Shown here: in pieces, positions 33,590 to 46,105 of the stretch
How the letters are laid out: the number at the start of each line of letters is the position of its first letter
Numbering within the stretch: the first letter of the stretch is position 1
Assembly: GCA_026873275.1 (NCBI GenBank)
Contig: JANTUC010000015.1
Coordinates: 434,001 to 498,000, forward strand
Direction: 5' to 3'
DNA: 64,000 nt
From: Pseudopithomyces maydicus
Lineage: Eukaryota > Ascomycota > Dothideomycetes > Pleosporales > Didymosphaeriaceae
Program-made: the position numbers and the translations under genes
The notes under the pieces: generated by a model
What the model was told of the DNA's origin: nothing
The model's database searches: none
The model's input: only the letters and a program-made list of their open reading frames with translations

Positions 33590-35384
33590 GATTGAAAGCG
33601 AGAGATGGCTACGCAGGTTGAGCGAATGCTACGCAGCGTGGGGCTGATGAAGTGGATGAATATCAGTAAAGCACGTGATAAGACACATCAGGTGGCGTAG
33701 AGGGACGTAGGACGACGAGAGGCGTAGTATAGCTGAAGGGTGGATGGACGAGGGCACAACGCATGCGTACGAGGTCTGACGGGGCGATGAAGATAGGAAT
33801 GGTGATACCATTGGTGCGATTGGGCACAGTGGGACTCGTCTGATGTTGGGCTGTCTGGGTGGAAATTTACTTACCTCGAGCAAAGCAACGGCTGGACTCA
33901 AACCTGGACGAGGGAAAGACGCAGCGCAGCGGCACGAGGCATGACTATGTATGTACAGGGCAGGCTTACAGAATTGGGTAGTGAGTGAGCTGGCGGGGCT
34001 GGGCTTTCGGTCAAGATCTTCCAATATTCCTCTCTGCCAGGGCCAGGTAAACAACGACGGTGGATGGTCCGGGCGAGAGACATGGAACTGGAAGGCAACG
34101 AGCTACCCGGCGGCGGTTCCACCCAGCGGGGGCCGCATGGAGAGGCCATGCGAGCGTGGTTCCAGCCTCACTAGGCCTGATTGACAGGTGTGCGAAGCCG
34201 GCAGAAGAAAATGGTCGCAGCGCCACCAGATGATGCAAGCATGGTAAGGCAACGACGACGCGGCCAAGCAGCTCGGCATGGGTGCAGGATACGGCGTCGC
34301 ATCGGTTGCGTGCTGGGCAGGCACGGGGTGAGCCCATCAGCATGTGCCATCAGGTACGGTTGGTCTAGAAAGCGCGGTGGTGATACCCATGTCGCTGACA
34401 ACAAGGTTTTCCATATGACGGCCGCTTCTGGCTAGCAATGTGCTGGGCGGGGTTAGGATAGAGGCCTGCGCCCATCACTGCGCCGGCGATGCAGGTCGAT
34501 TGCGCTCGGGCCCTTTCTGATAGAGGCGGCACGGCAGCAGATGTCGTATTCCTGGGGGCCAAGTGGTGGGGAGCAACACGCTGGTATTCACTTACTGCGG
34601 GCCGGCCGGGCTGGGCTTGTCCAACGTACATAGCTCTTCCACCACCGGGTGGCCGTCGGGGCTGCGGCTGAGCGGGCTGCTTGGACGGTTGCCGCCAGCA
34701 GCTGGGTCGCACCACAGGACGATACTGGGGAGCGTCCGGGCACTGCTCGCTGCGGTGGTGGAGGTGCAACGACAGAACGGGTGCACGTGAGGAGTGCAAA
34801 GCGGGGCGTCGTCCAGAGGGCCTTGGAGCTTATTGGTGCACGGGCCGCTTACTCAGAGCGCCCCTTCCTCATTCGTGCGTAAACCGCGGCCACAGCGGTG
34901 AATCAACTCGGCTTGTCGTCTCTAGATCCCATCCTTCCATGCAACCTCGCCGCGGCGCGAGGATGCATCTCAACCCTTCTCAGCCCACTGGTCCTTCCAA
35001 TCGACATGGAGCCCCGACGGTGCGGCTGCGCCGGCAACCCTCGCTGGCCCCCTGTTCCATATGCCGACTGAACTGCAGGTGATCTCGCCCGCTTCCAGAT
35101 TGACCCAATTACTCTCCCTCTGCCCTATCGATAGCATGCCCCGCCATGGCACGGCGCCCCGTCAAAAGAAAGCACCCGGCCAGCTCTGCTGCTGCGGTCG
35201 GAGCGCCGTGTTGGGCCATGACATGATGCCTTGCCTCTGTCGCTGAGTGCTGCTGACGCTCGTGCTTTGCCGCCCTCTTACACATCTTACACTTCTTCTG
35301 CCAGTTAAGCTGGCCACAACCCCCGCGAGGCTGTCGATGCTTTTGTCGCACCCCTCCTGGGTCTGTTAATCTCACCACCCCACA
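33590..35384. other. 1.8-kb intergenic region between divergent wall-protein and protease-like genes
   Basis: GC-rich in 34100-35300, with many overlapping chance frames on both strands (the longest, 247 codons, lies antisense at 35109-35852). No splice-supported or domain-bearing gene was found. It probably holds promoters for both flanking genes. Confidence 0.45.
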
Positions 35385-37624
35385 ATGTCTCCCTGGAAGC
35401 GTGAAGACTCGCCAGCACCGCGGGCAGTAGACACGACTGGTACCTTCGATGGAAATGATGGCGAATGGTCGACGTTCTACATCAACGTCGGGGACAAAGA
35501 TAACAACGGCGGCGGCCAAAACTTCAAAGTCCTCCCTTCCACATGGCTCGGCGTCACCGTTGTCCCCTTCACTTCCGATTGGTGTAATCAGGATTGTGCC
35601 CAAGACCGTGGAGTAGGTCAGGTCCAGGGATCTCCTGTGCGTGGTCTGGTCACCTCTCCGGACTCTACAACATGGAAAGATGCTGGTGTTGCCGACCTGG
35701 CTGTTCCTTCCTGGGATTTCAATGGGACATCCGTCCCAAGGGGCGCTTATGGGCTCGATTATCTCGGCATCGGCCAAGGTTCGCCCAAAAGTTACGTGGT
35801 GCCAGACATGTATGTCGCAGGAACCCAATCCGAGGATTTTTATCTTGGACAATTTGGACTGGGACCTGGATCGACCAATGTCGGAAGTAGAAAGGACGCC
35901 GTCGATTCCTTTATTTCTTCAATGAAGACAAGCAAGTTCACCCCGAGTGCTTCTTACAGCTACACGGCAGGAGCTAAATACAGTGCGTACCCTCTAGCTC
36001 TTCAAGTTATTTTTCCAATTTCTGACGTGATTTAGGGAACAACGAAAGGGGTGTCACTGGGAGTCTCGTGCTAGGCGGTTACGATGAGATGAGAATCAAT
36101 CCGGATAATCGTGTTTCCATCAAAATGCCGAACGAAAAGAACACCACTCTCATCGTTGGAGTACAAGATATATCTTACAAGCCAGATGTAAACGTGGATG
36201 CAGATGTGGCTTCCCTCACTGAGAATAACGTAAAGGGCTTTTCAGCAACCATCGACTCCACATGGCCATACCTATGGTTGCCTGGTCAAGTTTGCGATGA
36301 GTTTGCCAAAAGGTTTCACCTAAAGTACGATAACAAAACAAATTTTTACAGTACAGACATAAGTGGTGCGCAGAACAATGAACAGCAAAACTCAACCGTC
36401 TCTTTCAAGATTGGAGCCGATCCGTTTGGAGGTGGAAACGAATTCACCAACATTATTCTACCATACTCGGCTTTTGATTTAAGATACAGAGACCCATCGG
36501 ATAGTGGTAATGAGACCAGACGTTTCGCGATCAGGAAATCTCCCGATGGGAGGTTTGTCCTGGGTCGCACGCTACTGCAAGAAGCCTACATTATCGTGGA
36601 CTATGAGCGCTCCAACTTTACTGTTGCCGCAGCGTCATTCCCAGACAGCCCGTCAACTACCAAACTGGTACCCATCTACGACAAGTCATACGTCCCTCCC
36701 ACTCCTACCCCACTACCTACCAGTGGCGGGGGTGGTGGTCTCTCTGGTGGGGCTATCGCGGGAATTGTAGTGGGTATTCTCGTCGTGGCTCTGGGCGCTG
36801 CTTTTGCCATCTTCATGTGGTGGAAGAAACGGAGAGAACGCAATGCTCCACCACCCGACTACAGCAAAGCCACAGAAATCGACACCGCGGTTGCTGGCAA
36901 TGAAGTCAAGCACCGCCGCGTCTCTGAGCTCGAATCTCAGGCCCCTGGGTTGCCAAAACCAGGTCCTAATGGGTTCTATGGCGGCAACCACGATGGCAAG
37001 ACGCTCGAGCCATTCCCGACAATCAGCGAAATGGACAGTCCTCCTGCGGAACTTTACAGCCCGCCTGCCGTAGCCAGCACGCCGCACACTGATGGCAATA
37101 GCACAGCCGACTACTTTACGGTTGGCGGTAAATTAGGACGCCACAACGCAACGCGGGATCCATCTTCAACTAATCATACACCAGGCACACCGCCACCCTT
37201 CACACCCATGGCCGAGTTACCAGGTGAAGATGTAGGATATAGAGCTGGCAGGGAACCTGGCGATGCAGGCCCCAGTGAAAAAGGCAGCCCCGTCCTGAGG
37301 AGCGTTTCTGCGCATAGACGCGACCCTAGCGCCACACCATCACAGAACAATATCGACGAAGTCATGAAGAGGCAGTCCACTGATCCTTCACCGGCACGGC
37401 CAGCCAAGGGCGAGACAGCCACCGATGGGACGACTGGCCAAGACAAGAAGGCTGAGACAGATATAGAAGAGGAACCGCTAGAGCGACGACCATCGCACAC
37501 GCGCGGGTTGAGCGACACCACGGTTCACAGCGATACTACGGTTGTATCCCAACCAACACCTGAAGAGTTACGGGAATGGGCACAGACGGAGGACGAGCAC
37601 CCCAGACGGCCGCTGTCCGAATGA
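35385..37624 (+). CDS. Membrane-anchored pepsin-like protein lacking the first catalytic Asp (728 aa)
   Basis: Exons 35385-35982 and 36036-37624; intron 53 bp, phase 1. Residues about 25-420 have the two-lobed layout of family A1 aspartic proteases: TFYINVG, ... WKDAGVADLAVP ..., DYLGIGQG, GSLVLGGYDEMR, FVLGRTLLQEAYIIVDYE. At the first active site, where DTGS is expected, the sequence reads LPSTWLG (about 50-56), so the Asp is absent. The second site keeps Asp (ATIDSTWPYLWLP, about residue 273). A catalytically dead, ligand-binding or sensor protein is therefore likely. A transmembrane helix follows (about 438-463, GIVVGILVVALGAAFAIFMWW), then a 260-residue Pro/Ser/Thr-rich cytoplasmic tail. 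No signal peptide is visible at this start; a stop codon lies 18 bases upstream in frame, so an unseen 5' exon may encode it. Confidence 0.82.
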
Positions 37625-39799
37625 GGCAACCATTTTGCGACAGAAATCCAGCGCGCAAGGAATGATTAGATTTGGAACGGGCAAAACTGCATGTGTCTTT
37701 CGGTTGAACTTTCCACCACCTTTGTTCTTCTTCTTCCTTGTCATTTTTCATGAATTGCCTATATGAACATACGCGCCAAATTTGCGACGGAATACACAGG
37801 GGTCGCACCGGGGTTCACGATGGATATGATACCCTACCACGCTCTCTACGATAATGTAATATTAATGCGATGTTTTATCGTCCTTGCATCTGGCTTCCGC
37901 GTATGGTTCCAATTGCCTCCGCCTTGTGTGCGACATCCACCTTTCCAACCGTGCGCGATTGCGTAGAACGCCACAAAAGTCCCGGGACGATAAACGCTCG
38001 AGCGCAGTCGTTCTCCCGCTCGCTACACCTTGCCTTGCACTGCACATCATTGCCTCAACGGCGACCCACCCGATCGCGATGGTCCTCGCACAGAGCACAC
38101 AACAAGCGCCGAGCGTGATGCCACAAAGGTGATAATTCGTGCTTTCTGTTGCAACCTCGCCGACGACGACGCGTGACGACGCGCTGCACAGCTCCGGCGG
38201 TGTGCTCCCGTGGCGATCCCCATTGCCTCGCACCGTGGCGTGGTACTCACTATGGGGAGCGCGTACAAGGGACGCTCTATATTACACGCGCATTATATGC
38301 GACGCCTGTGTGGGCGTGGACCCCAGCCCTGCGCGCCCGCGCTGCAGCGGTTAAGTACAAGGGCTGCGCGTGTGCGGCACAGTCCCAGGGTCGGGGGACA
38401 GCTGCTGCAGAGGAGGTCGACGTGCCAATCGTTCGAGCTGCGGAGGACAGCCTGGATAGAGGGAGGTTGCATGCACCGCGGGGTTGGTGCTACGCGGGTA
38501 CTCTACCTATCTACTCAGCGAGGTTTTTTTGCAAGCGCCGACGAGGCTGACACCGGTCGGTCGGTGGGAGTCAACGCTGACATTAGCAACCTTCGCCGTT
38601 TTTGCCTTGGCTGTGTTCTGAGATGGGAAGTCAGACCGGGTTGGTGTGTGCTATATCTTGCGTTTAGAAGGAACAAAGGGTGTACGAGGAGGAGGGAATA
38701 TATCAGTCAGTGCACTGTCCAAAATTAAACACACAGAGCGTAGGATCTGACTGTCCTATATTGCAAAGACCTCATGCTGGAACGTCCGCGGGAGTGATGT
38801 TTGTTGTTGGTCCACCCCGTCCATCGCGATCCCGTCAGCACATGACTCCATTGTTGACAGTTTCTGTTCGCAGCCAAGAAGTGTGTACAGTAAGCTGCTC
38901 GGTGGACAAATCACGGGTCCATAACGTAAGCTACGCGTTGTCCACCCTTCTCCTCGATGCGGTGGAGCTTGCAAGGAACATAATCCTGGACTGGTGAGGG
39001 TCGACGCCACCACTTCACGACCCCAGCAGCAACCTCTTCATCTGACCGGTCTCACAAGTGGCCTCCTCCGGGCCGGCGTTGAAGATGCGAGGCGTCGGTC
39101 TAGACGCGTCGTTGCACTTCGTGGCGAGCCACCGTTGGAAGACGAATTGGGAAGGAGAAAGTCTTTGCTAAAGAGGGGCGCCTAGGCTTTCAGGCAAACT
39201 TTCTAGGCGAGTGGGGAAGGTTTGGATAAGAGCAGAGCTTTAAGAACGCTATGTGATTGGACGAAAAGGCCAGCATCTAAACATTGCCAACCGTCTAGTT
39301 ATTGTGGATGCAACTTCGCTCCATTACTCCTGCAGTATGCTCGTACTATGTGTAAGTCGAATCGCAACAGACTTTTTTCTCCGGACGACGGCGCCGTACC
39401 GAGTCTCCGCTCCGCGGGTCGTCGTTCCGAGACCGGTTCCTGCATCGCCCAGCGACTGCGAACCGTGCCGCAATGGCACAGAACACCGTTGTTGTCTATC
39501 CAGATGACCATTTGCGGGAATGGTCCTTCCGTTTCATCTAATGCCATGATCTTCGTTACCCGGGCGCGTACCGTTATGCATGCATCCAGCCGTCCGACGG
39601 GGAGGCTCCCCTGAAATGCTCATTGCCGTTGATTGAAATCCGTCTATCCAGCTAAATTTACGATGATCCATATGTACCTTGGTATTTCTTCCAGGCCGGA
39701 AAACATGCCGTCGATGCGTGCAATCTAATTCTTCAATCCCATTCTGTCCAAGTCATGTGTCGGTGCCGTAACGGGCAGTGGCGGCGGTATTGAATACTT
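37625..39799. other. 2.2-kb intergenic region, convergent 3' ends
   Basis: Very CpG-rich from 37.9 to 39.2 kb with many overlapping frames (the largest 172 codons at 38210-38728) and no domain, start context or splice support. I see no gene. Confidence 0.45.
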
Positions 39800-41342
39800 T
39801 CAGATCGCCAGGTTGTCGACTTCGGGAATTGCTGGCGGCGGGTTCACCCGCTGTGCCTCGATCAACTGCATCGGCCACTCTATTGCTTCCCTCCAGGGTT
39901 GCTCGGTTAGCTCCTCAGTGATAGCCTGTGTTATCCGCTCTGTCCATCCTCTGAAGAACCAATATGTTCGTGCAGCGACGGACAGAATCACTGTCCAATG
40001 CATAACCAACACAAGTGCGCCAGGGCTCCGTTGCCTAAGCCCATACATGAAATTCGGAGAAAGGTGGAATGGCCAGTAGAACAGCAATTTGATGTCGCGG
40101 TTCTCTATACAGGGTCTGCTGCACCGCAGCAAATTCTCGCGCAGGCCCGTTACGAAGCCGAGGAGGTCGCGCCGAGTGTCATCATCCAAGGACTCTTCTT
40201 CGTCGAAAATTTCAATGAGAACCGGTAGTCGTTCAAGCAGCTTTTGAAATAGAGGTTGCGGTGCAGTTTCGTGCACCGGGTCTTTGAAAATGTGCTGGAA
40301 AGGCCCGCTCATCATGATACCCATCTGCGCAGCCGCCATGACGCGTCCTATGCCTTGAATCAGGTTGAATATATCTGCCAGATCATCCAAAGGGTTGTTG
40401 GGTTCAGCGTCTTGGCTCACTGAATCTAGCCCTCTTGACGCAAACACGGTCAAGGGGATGAGTGTCGAGGATGCAAATGCCGCAGGCGCATTTTCGTCCG
40501 TGATGTTTTGTAACTGCTTCCGCATACCCCGTAGGGCATTATCCTGGTGGTGTGTACCGGCAGCGTAGTAGTCGACTCTCCGTTCAGGTTTGGTGTGGGC
40601 CAGCTGAAACGACGATAAGGCAAGGATTTGGTGCAGTAAAAATGGGCGCTTCAGGCCTTCGCTTGTTACTACGGTCCTCCAGACATGTGTACTGTGAGGC
40701 GAAAGAGAGAGTGTGTCTACGCCTTCTGTCATCCAATGATGCCTGATTTTTGTAAGCAAAGGACTTTCTAAGAATCAAAGTCGAGAGACTGACATTGCTT
40801 CCAGATCGAAGAGCCAAAGATCTGCCTCGCTAATCTCACGCCGTTTGACGAACTTCGTTATGAAGGGGAAATGATCCGATCCGGACCTGGGCGAATCCGC
40901 TTCTGACGGCTCTGTTGATTGGTCGACATTCTTCGATGGCACGGCTGAGAGTGTACTATCGTCTTGCGGTTCCTACAATATCACCTAAGTCTACCGTCGT
41001 CAAATCGATGTACTACGGAGCCAGCCTTACGGTCTTGGGTTTTGCAGCTCTTTTCGGCGCATTACTACTACCACTGCTACTTGAAGGGGCTGGGACAGTA
41101 GGAGGAGCATTCGGGTCTATCAAGCTACATAGCACGCCGTGCCTCGAGCAGTTGGAACATGGTTTCAGCTCGTCGCACTGTGCCAAGTCGTCAGTAACCC
41201 GTTTTCCCGATATCTGGTAGCGAGATCTTGAAAACGATCGGAAATTATAGTTCAGATGGCGCAACAGTTGACGTACCTTGACATGCCTCGCTTTGCATTG
41301 GCGACAACCCGTCCTTGACTTCTTATGCCCTAATCGCGGCAT
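39800..41342 (-). CDS. Zn2Cys6 transcription factor, short class (444 aa)
   Basis: Leftward; exons 41277-41342, 41031-41177, 40794-40972 and 39800-40742. Exon 1 gives SRTGCRQCKARHVK and exon 2 begins CDELKPCSNCSRHGVLC, a canonical cluster (C-x2-C-x6-C-x5-C-x2-C-x6-C) at about residues 13-39. As in the regulator at 13.6-15.2 kb, intron 1 falls just before the third Cys. A Ser/Pro linker follows, then ISEADLWLFDLEA joined by intron 3 to MHHWMTEGVDTLS, the opening of the short fungal regulator domain typical of sterol-regulator-like Zn2Cys6 proteins. FLLHQILALSSFQLAH and a helical body follow. The predicted role is nuclear DNA-binding regulator; targets are unknown. Phases and length close exactly. 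No metabolic cluster lies alongside. Confidence 0.88.
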
Positions 41343-43511
41343 CGGGACTAGATCTCGGAAGCGATAGCCTATCGAAAGAGAGCCTTTGCGTTCGTTACAC
41401 CGGGTTTCTGACCCTTAGGACTACGTTTGGGCCGTGGCTGCCGGTTGGGTGAGAAATGTGAGAATGCGAATCCGAGATGTACGAAACCGGTGGGAGACGC
41501 AGAACAGCTTGTCTTTCAGAGGGATCTCGCTGGGATTGGCTATCACTAGCGCTAGACTGTCTTTGCTGTCGCCGGCAGCAGTTTTGGAATCCGCCGACGA
41601 GGGAGGGTGCGACGTCGGGGGCGGGACAGATTGGCTATAGTGGACCCACGTCTTCCCTGACACCTGTCAACGGAACAAGATCACACCCAGTGATATTTAA
41701 ATGGCGATATAGGACCTTCTGCGCAATAGGATGGCATTTTGAGGCGCGTATACAAGCAGTATGAGTCGCGGACGCTGCGCACGAGACACGAAATTGTGAA
41801 CATAGGAACATCGCGGGGCACTGTATCATTACTCATTCGCAACTCATTTCGAACGGCATGGGGAAGGTCAGAGTCTTTCTTGCAGTAGTGTATGCAAGTC
41901 AGTTGGTCGACCATCCCGCTGGTACAATAACAGCCCATCTTGCAAGCCGAGTGGACTTTAAGGAATTCGCTATCTTGGCAAGCGTAACCGCCAGCGTGCG
42001 TCACGTGTGAGCGAACCCTCGATGCGGAGATTAGCGTGCTAGAGCTTTGGGCAATCGATCGGACCGTCCCGCGAGCATCGATGACATTGACCGCAACACG
42101 GCTCCCATGGCGTCGCTCAAGCAAGCAGAATCATCTCTGAAGACGATCACCTCTGCGGGGGGATCTTGGGTACCCTCTGTGTCGATGCACTAGGCAAGTC
42201 AGGATGTCCCTCTTCAAGGTACGCACACTCGGTGACAATTCGGCAACCTACTTCTGCTGTTCACGATCGAGTCAGCCGCGACGGCACTCTAACCTTGATA
42301 AGCAACGCTCCACCTCATGCTTGCGGTTCTCGCGGACTTGTCCTCCGATCTTGTGAATGGCGTATCTCGGATCCCAGGTCAAAAGTAATACTGAATGGTG
42401 TTATAGTAAGCCCAAATTTCATCACCGTAACAAGGGCCGCCCGATGACCAGAAAAATGGTTCGAGCGAAATTCTGGAGGGAATTCATCACTGCGCATGCC
42501 AGTCATCGCAGTGTTATTTCCGTTGTTGGATATATATCAAGACAGGGAAAAGTTGTTTTTCTTCACTTTTGGCCGACGTACCAAACTTTTTAAGATCACT
42601 AAATGTTCCAAGATTTACATCTTGGTCTGGAACTTTAGATATTTCCATATCCTTTGATCACATAGCACGAAACTCTGCGATAAAGAGCACGTTGCGGACA
42701 ACAGGAAGCCGAGTAGATCATCCCCTTAGCCAAGGTCCAAGGCTTGGTACCTAAGTGGGGAACAAAAAGTCAGTCTGGGTAAAAACTGACCTCGAACACC
42801 TAAGTATGTTTAACTTTAGCATACGATGATTTCTACCGCCCCCACATATAGGGCTAGACTCACATGGACCGTCTGAGCAAAGGCGCCGATGCGCCGATGA
42901 GGGAGCACATAGCGATGGCCCCAGAAGCTGATGCTTCATTTGACGGACGTGAATCTATTATGCATGTGGAGGTGCATGCTTAATGTCGAATCAGTAAATA
43001 TCTAACTATTCCAATAAAATTCTATCATAAGCATATTTTTACCGATATTCGTGAGGGCTGTTCCGATGATTGACACGACTCGGGGAGTTCGCGTCCGAGC
43101 AGCTCACTCGTACCAAAATGGACCAGCTAGAACAAAAATAAGTAAGCTGGTAATGAATTCGGTCAATAGTATTCTACCCTCCGTGACCGTGATGTCTCCT
43201 TGTACAGCCTATCGAGCCAAATGTTTCCCCATTAAGACTAATCAACGACCTAACGCACATAGCGAAGCAAGCACAAAAGTACCAAGATAATCCCGTACTG
43301 ATAGCGAAACATAACTCGAAATACTGTAAATGAATAGGTCTACAAGGCCGTATTGAGACGGCCTAAATTTATGACAGAGTATCTAACCCTGATATGGTTG
43401 GGAAGTGCAACGCTTCCCGACACTTTACGAGTTCCTTGTGAACACCTCATGATTTCGTCCGATAGTACAAGCTGACAAGATTCTCTTTTGTCTCATGGCT
43501 TCCTAAACCTA
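41343..43511. other. 2.2-kb intergenic region
   Basis: No supported gene. AT content rises from about 42.4 to 43.4 kb and frames are short. No terminal repeats or transposase motif could be recognised, though the AT-rich stretch could be an old degraded insertion. Confidence 0.45.
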
Positions 43512-44514
43512 CTATCTTCTTTCTAGTGCGACAGCAGGTCTCTCAATACGAAACAGTGTCTTTGCAACGTTGAAATACCCTTCATATTCAATCTCTTCTC
43601 CGTCCAAATCCCCATGATAGTGTCCACCAGTATTTTTACCCTCCATAGAAGCACAATGTGTATGCTGCTGACAGTTAACAATTATTCTCATGATCATGCA
43701 CAATGATTGATTGACATACCTCCATCCTCAGGTCTAATTTCTCTGGATCGGCAGAATGCAAGACACTCATGCAGACGATCGGGGCATCAAAGTCGTGAAA
43801 GGTCAGCCAGTCATTCACTTGCTTCCCGGTCTTCCACGGAAGCTCGTCTTCGGGCGGAAAGTCGGGCATGATGTGGTGATGGGTTCTGCCCTTCTTGATA
43901 ACAAATACACCACCAAGACTAATCATACGGTCACCATAAGCCTGTGAAAGCGCCTTTCTTATGCATTCCGTGAAGCTCTTCTCATCTCCTTTACGGCCTT
44001 TTGCGGTGATCTTGATGACAGGACCGGGATTACCTCGAGATCCGTAGAGATTGATCATCAGTGCACATTCAAGACTAGGTGACCTTTCAATACTAGGATT
44101 GCCGTCTTTGATCTGCGCAAGCCTAGTCTCACTTGTCACATTCTCAAAGCCGTTGCTCCATCCGATGTTAGGGACCATTTCGCAGTTTTGTCCGACAACA
44201 TGGAAGGGCCCCGCGCCTGCACCGAGCAGGCCGCCGCCCTGAGGATCCATTTCCATAGTGCGTGCAAGTTCGATCAAGTTCCATTTGCAGTCAAGCCGTG
44301 GTGCGGGAAAGAGATTTGGTGGACCGCCAACATCGGAAATCTTTTCCTCGCCGGATAGACCTTCAGTAGCGAGATGAAAAGGAGCCTTCCTCAAGTCTGG
44401 AGACAAAACTACGTCAACGGTAGCGTGCTCATAGTTAGCTGCAATGGGAGACTGAAGTGACACAGCTATCTCTTTCAGAGTAGGAGGGAAGAGCGGCAAG
44501 GTTTGGGTTTGCAT
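43512..44514 (-). CDS. DUF1907 ester-hydrolase homologue (C11orf54-like), 316 aa
   Basis: Leftward; exons 43720-44514 and 43512-43667, intron 52 bp, phase 0. Conserved landmarks of the C11orf54/PTD012 family are present in order: VGGPPNLFPAP near residue 60, GAGAGPFHVVGQNCEM, ALMINLYGSRGN, THHHIMPDFPP, FHDFDAPIVCMSVLHSAD, and after the intron QHTHC...GGHYHGDLDG. The last supplies the HxH...HYH metal-binding cluster; the human protein binds zinc and shows esterase activity in vitro. The physiological substrate is unknown. Soluble, probably cytosolic or nuclear. The splice is confirmed because the essential histidines lie in exon 2. Confidence 0.9.
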
Positions 44515-45053
44515 TGTGAGCTGGACAGGTAGGGGAGAAGGTTACGCAGGTTCCACTTCTGGTATCTACCCGTGTACCTGCTAGTGATTAGCTGTGTGGG
44601 GAAAGGTAGGACCCAATAGGATCTTATTCCTAAGCGTAGTGCCCCACTTAAAAGAACGAACCGCACCTTACGTCATCTTCACTTTCACTAGTACACGTCT
44701 ACAAGTAAGTACAGCGTTGCCAATACTTCGTATTGACGTACCAGATTGCTCTATATGTTCTGCAAAGCTATAGATCCACCGGTGACAAGGCAAGGAGATT
44801 CCAAGTGGATCGAAACGCTTCCCATCAAAGACACAAGCCTTGTAACCCAAACAACCCAGATATCTAGTCCAGATCTCTAACCAACCCTTCTAATGGTTGT
44901 GGAATCTCCTGCAGCAAACTCAGGTGTAACAGGCCTCCTTTTTCCAATCGAAAACGTTCTCGTCATCCGACACGAACCCCATCATCTTAGGTATTGTTCA
45001 ACAATGACAGTTGCTTTCCATTCTCGCGTCATGAACGTCGACCCCACACTTTA
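44515..45053. other. Intergenic, no feature seen
   Basis: About 540 bp, no supported gene. Confidence 0.5.
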
Positions 45054-45386
45054 TTATACCATTTTGTTTCGGGATCCAGTTGCTTGGCCCATCGAGTCCC
45101 TGATGACTGTGCGCGGTGGAGTAATTGGGAAATTGGCTGCCGGAATGCCATACATAGTCGGAGTGATCGCGGGTTGTGGAGTCAAGAGGCGCCTCAACGG
45201 TATGCCTCTCTCGATGTTTCCATTGTCAGAAGTATTCTTTCCCTGTAGTCGCTTCATATTTTCATGATGGCGCCACCAGATGCAGAAGCTCGCCGTGAAG
45301 ATAATGAGTAAGACAAAGGGAATGATCATCGCTACGATGAGCATGATCCGAGAAGGAATCGAGGGGCTCCGAGTATCGAGTGTCAT
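45054..45386 (-). CDS. Small single-pass membrane protein (110 aa)
   Basis: Leftward; the frame opens further upstream (45458) but the ATG at 45386 gives the compact form MTLDTRSPSIPSR. A strongly hydrophobic span follows (about residues 15-38, IMLIVAMIIPFVLLIIFTASFCIWW). A basic stop-transfer sequence (RHHENMKR) comes next and then a polar tail containing paired Pro/Thr/Ile-rich segments (LLTPQPAITPTMYGIP, NFPITPPRTV). No domain recognised. Its layout resembles the small membrane peptide at 1.9-2.2 kb but the sequences are not alike. The hydrophobic span is too sharply bounded to be chance, but there is no other support for expression. Confidence 0.45.
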   Translation of the reverse strand: MTLDTRSPSIPSRIMLIVAMIIPFVLLIIFTASFCIWWRHHENMKRLQGKNTSDNGNIERGIPLRRLLTPQPAITPTMYGIPAANFPITPPRTVIRDSMGQATGSRNKMV

Positions 45387-46040
45387 TGTAGAAGAAACAA
45401 GTCTGACAAATCCTCGAGATCTGCGTTGAGCGTCTGAATAGTATAGGTTAGCATACACAATGTATCTTGGAGTCTCGTAGTGACATACCTCACTGTGCGA
45501 AAAGTGGAATCTGTGGCCTCAAGATTATGGGCAGGAGAACTGAACTTTAAAGTATCCTGCGGGGCAACAGTGTAGTCAGGTGAGGCTTGGCTGGCGACTT
45601 GAAATTCGTTTGCGGGTGGAGAAGCTTAGGTTGAATTGAAATCACGTAAGTGAGGGTACAGCTGTATGGCATGATCTATTGGAGAAGCACGGAACACGCA
45701 TGCTACTTCATTACTTTATCAACTTTCCTAAAGAGTCTAGCTTTACCTGGGATCCACAAATATTGAGCATTATTCTGGTCTTCCCTACACACACGCGTAA
45801 TTACATATTTAATGATCGAGCCCGTCACAAAGCGATTCACATTGAACCTATGGCATGAGCACCTACACAAACGATAATCGCCCCAGAGCCTATCTATATA
45901 AGCCACACTGTTTTTAAGAATCATAATTTTGAGCGACGGGGCTACAACACAAAATATCACTATATGGATTCTATTATCGTGCACAAGATGTATTGTTTGT
46001 CAATCGAATATTAAATTCCAAGAATATCAAATTCGTCAAT
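45387..46040. other. Intergenic, no feature seen
   Basis: About 650 bp, AT-rich towards 46.0 kb. No supported gene. Confidence 0.45.
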
Positions 46041-46105
46041 CATAACTATTAAAATCAAAACTGTTAAAAGCAAAACTGTTAAAATCAAAACTGTTAGAAG
46101 CAAAA
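46041..46105. repeat. Short AT-rich tandem array of about 16 bp
   Basis: Four diverged copies of AAAACTGTTAAAATCA-type sequence end directly at the stop codon of the leftward disordered-protein gene, so the array would form the start of its 3' untranslated region. Confidence 0.7.

Noticed and set aside
35109..35852. 247-codon minus-strand frame
   Set aside because: Antisense to exon 1 of the pepsin-like gene, whose sense translation shows family motifs.
38149..38728. Overlapping plus-strand frames of 133 and 172 codons
   Set aside because: Very GC-rich sequence with open frames in several phases at once, Arg/Cys-rich translations and no domain; typical chance frames.
41343..43511. Possible degraded transposon in the AT-rich stretch
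   Set aside because: No terminal repeats, target duplication or transposase motif could be seen by eye; not enough to call.
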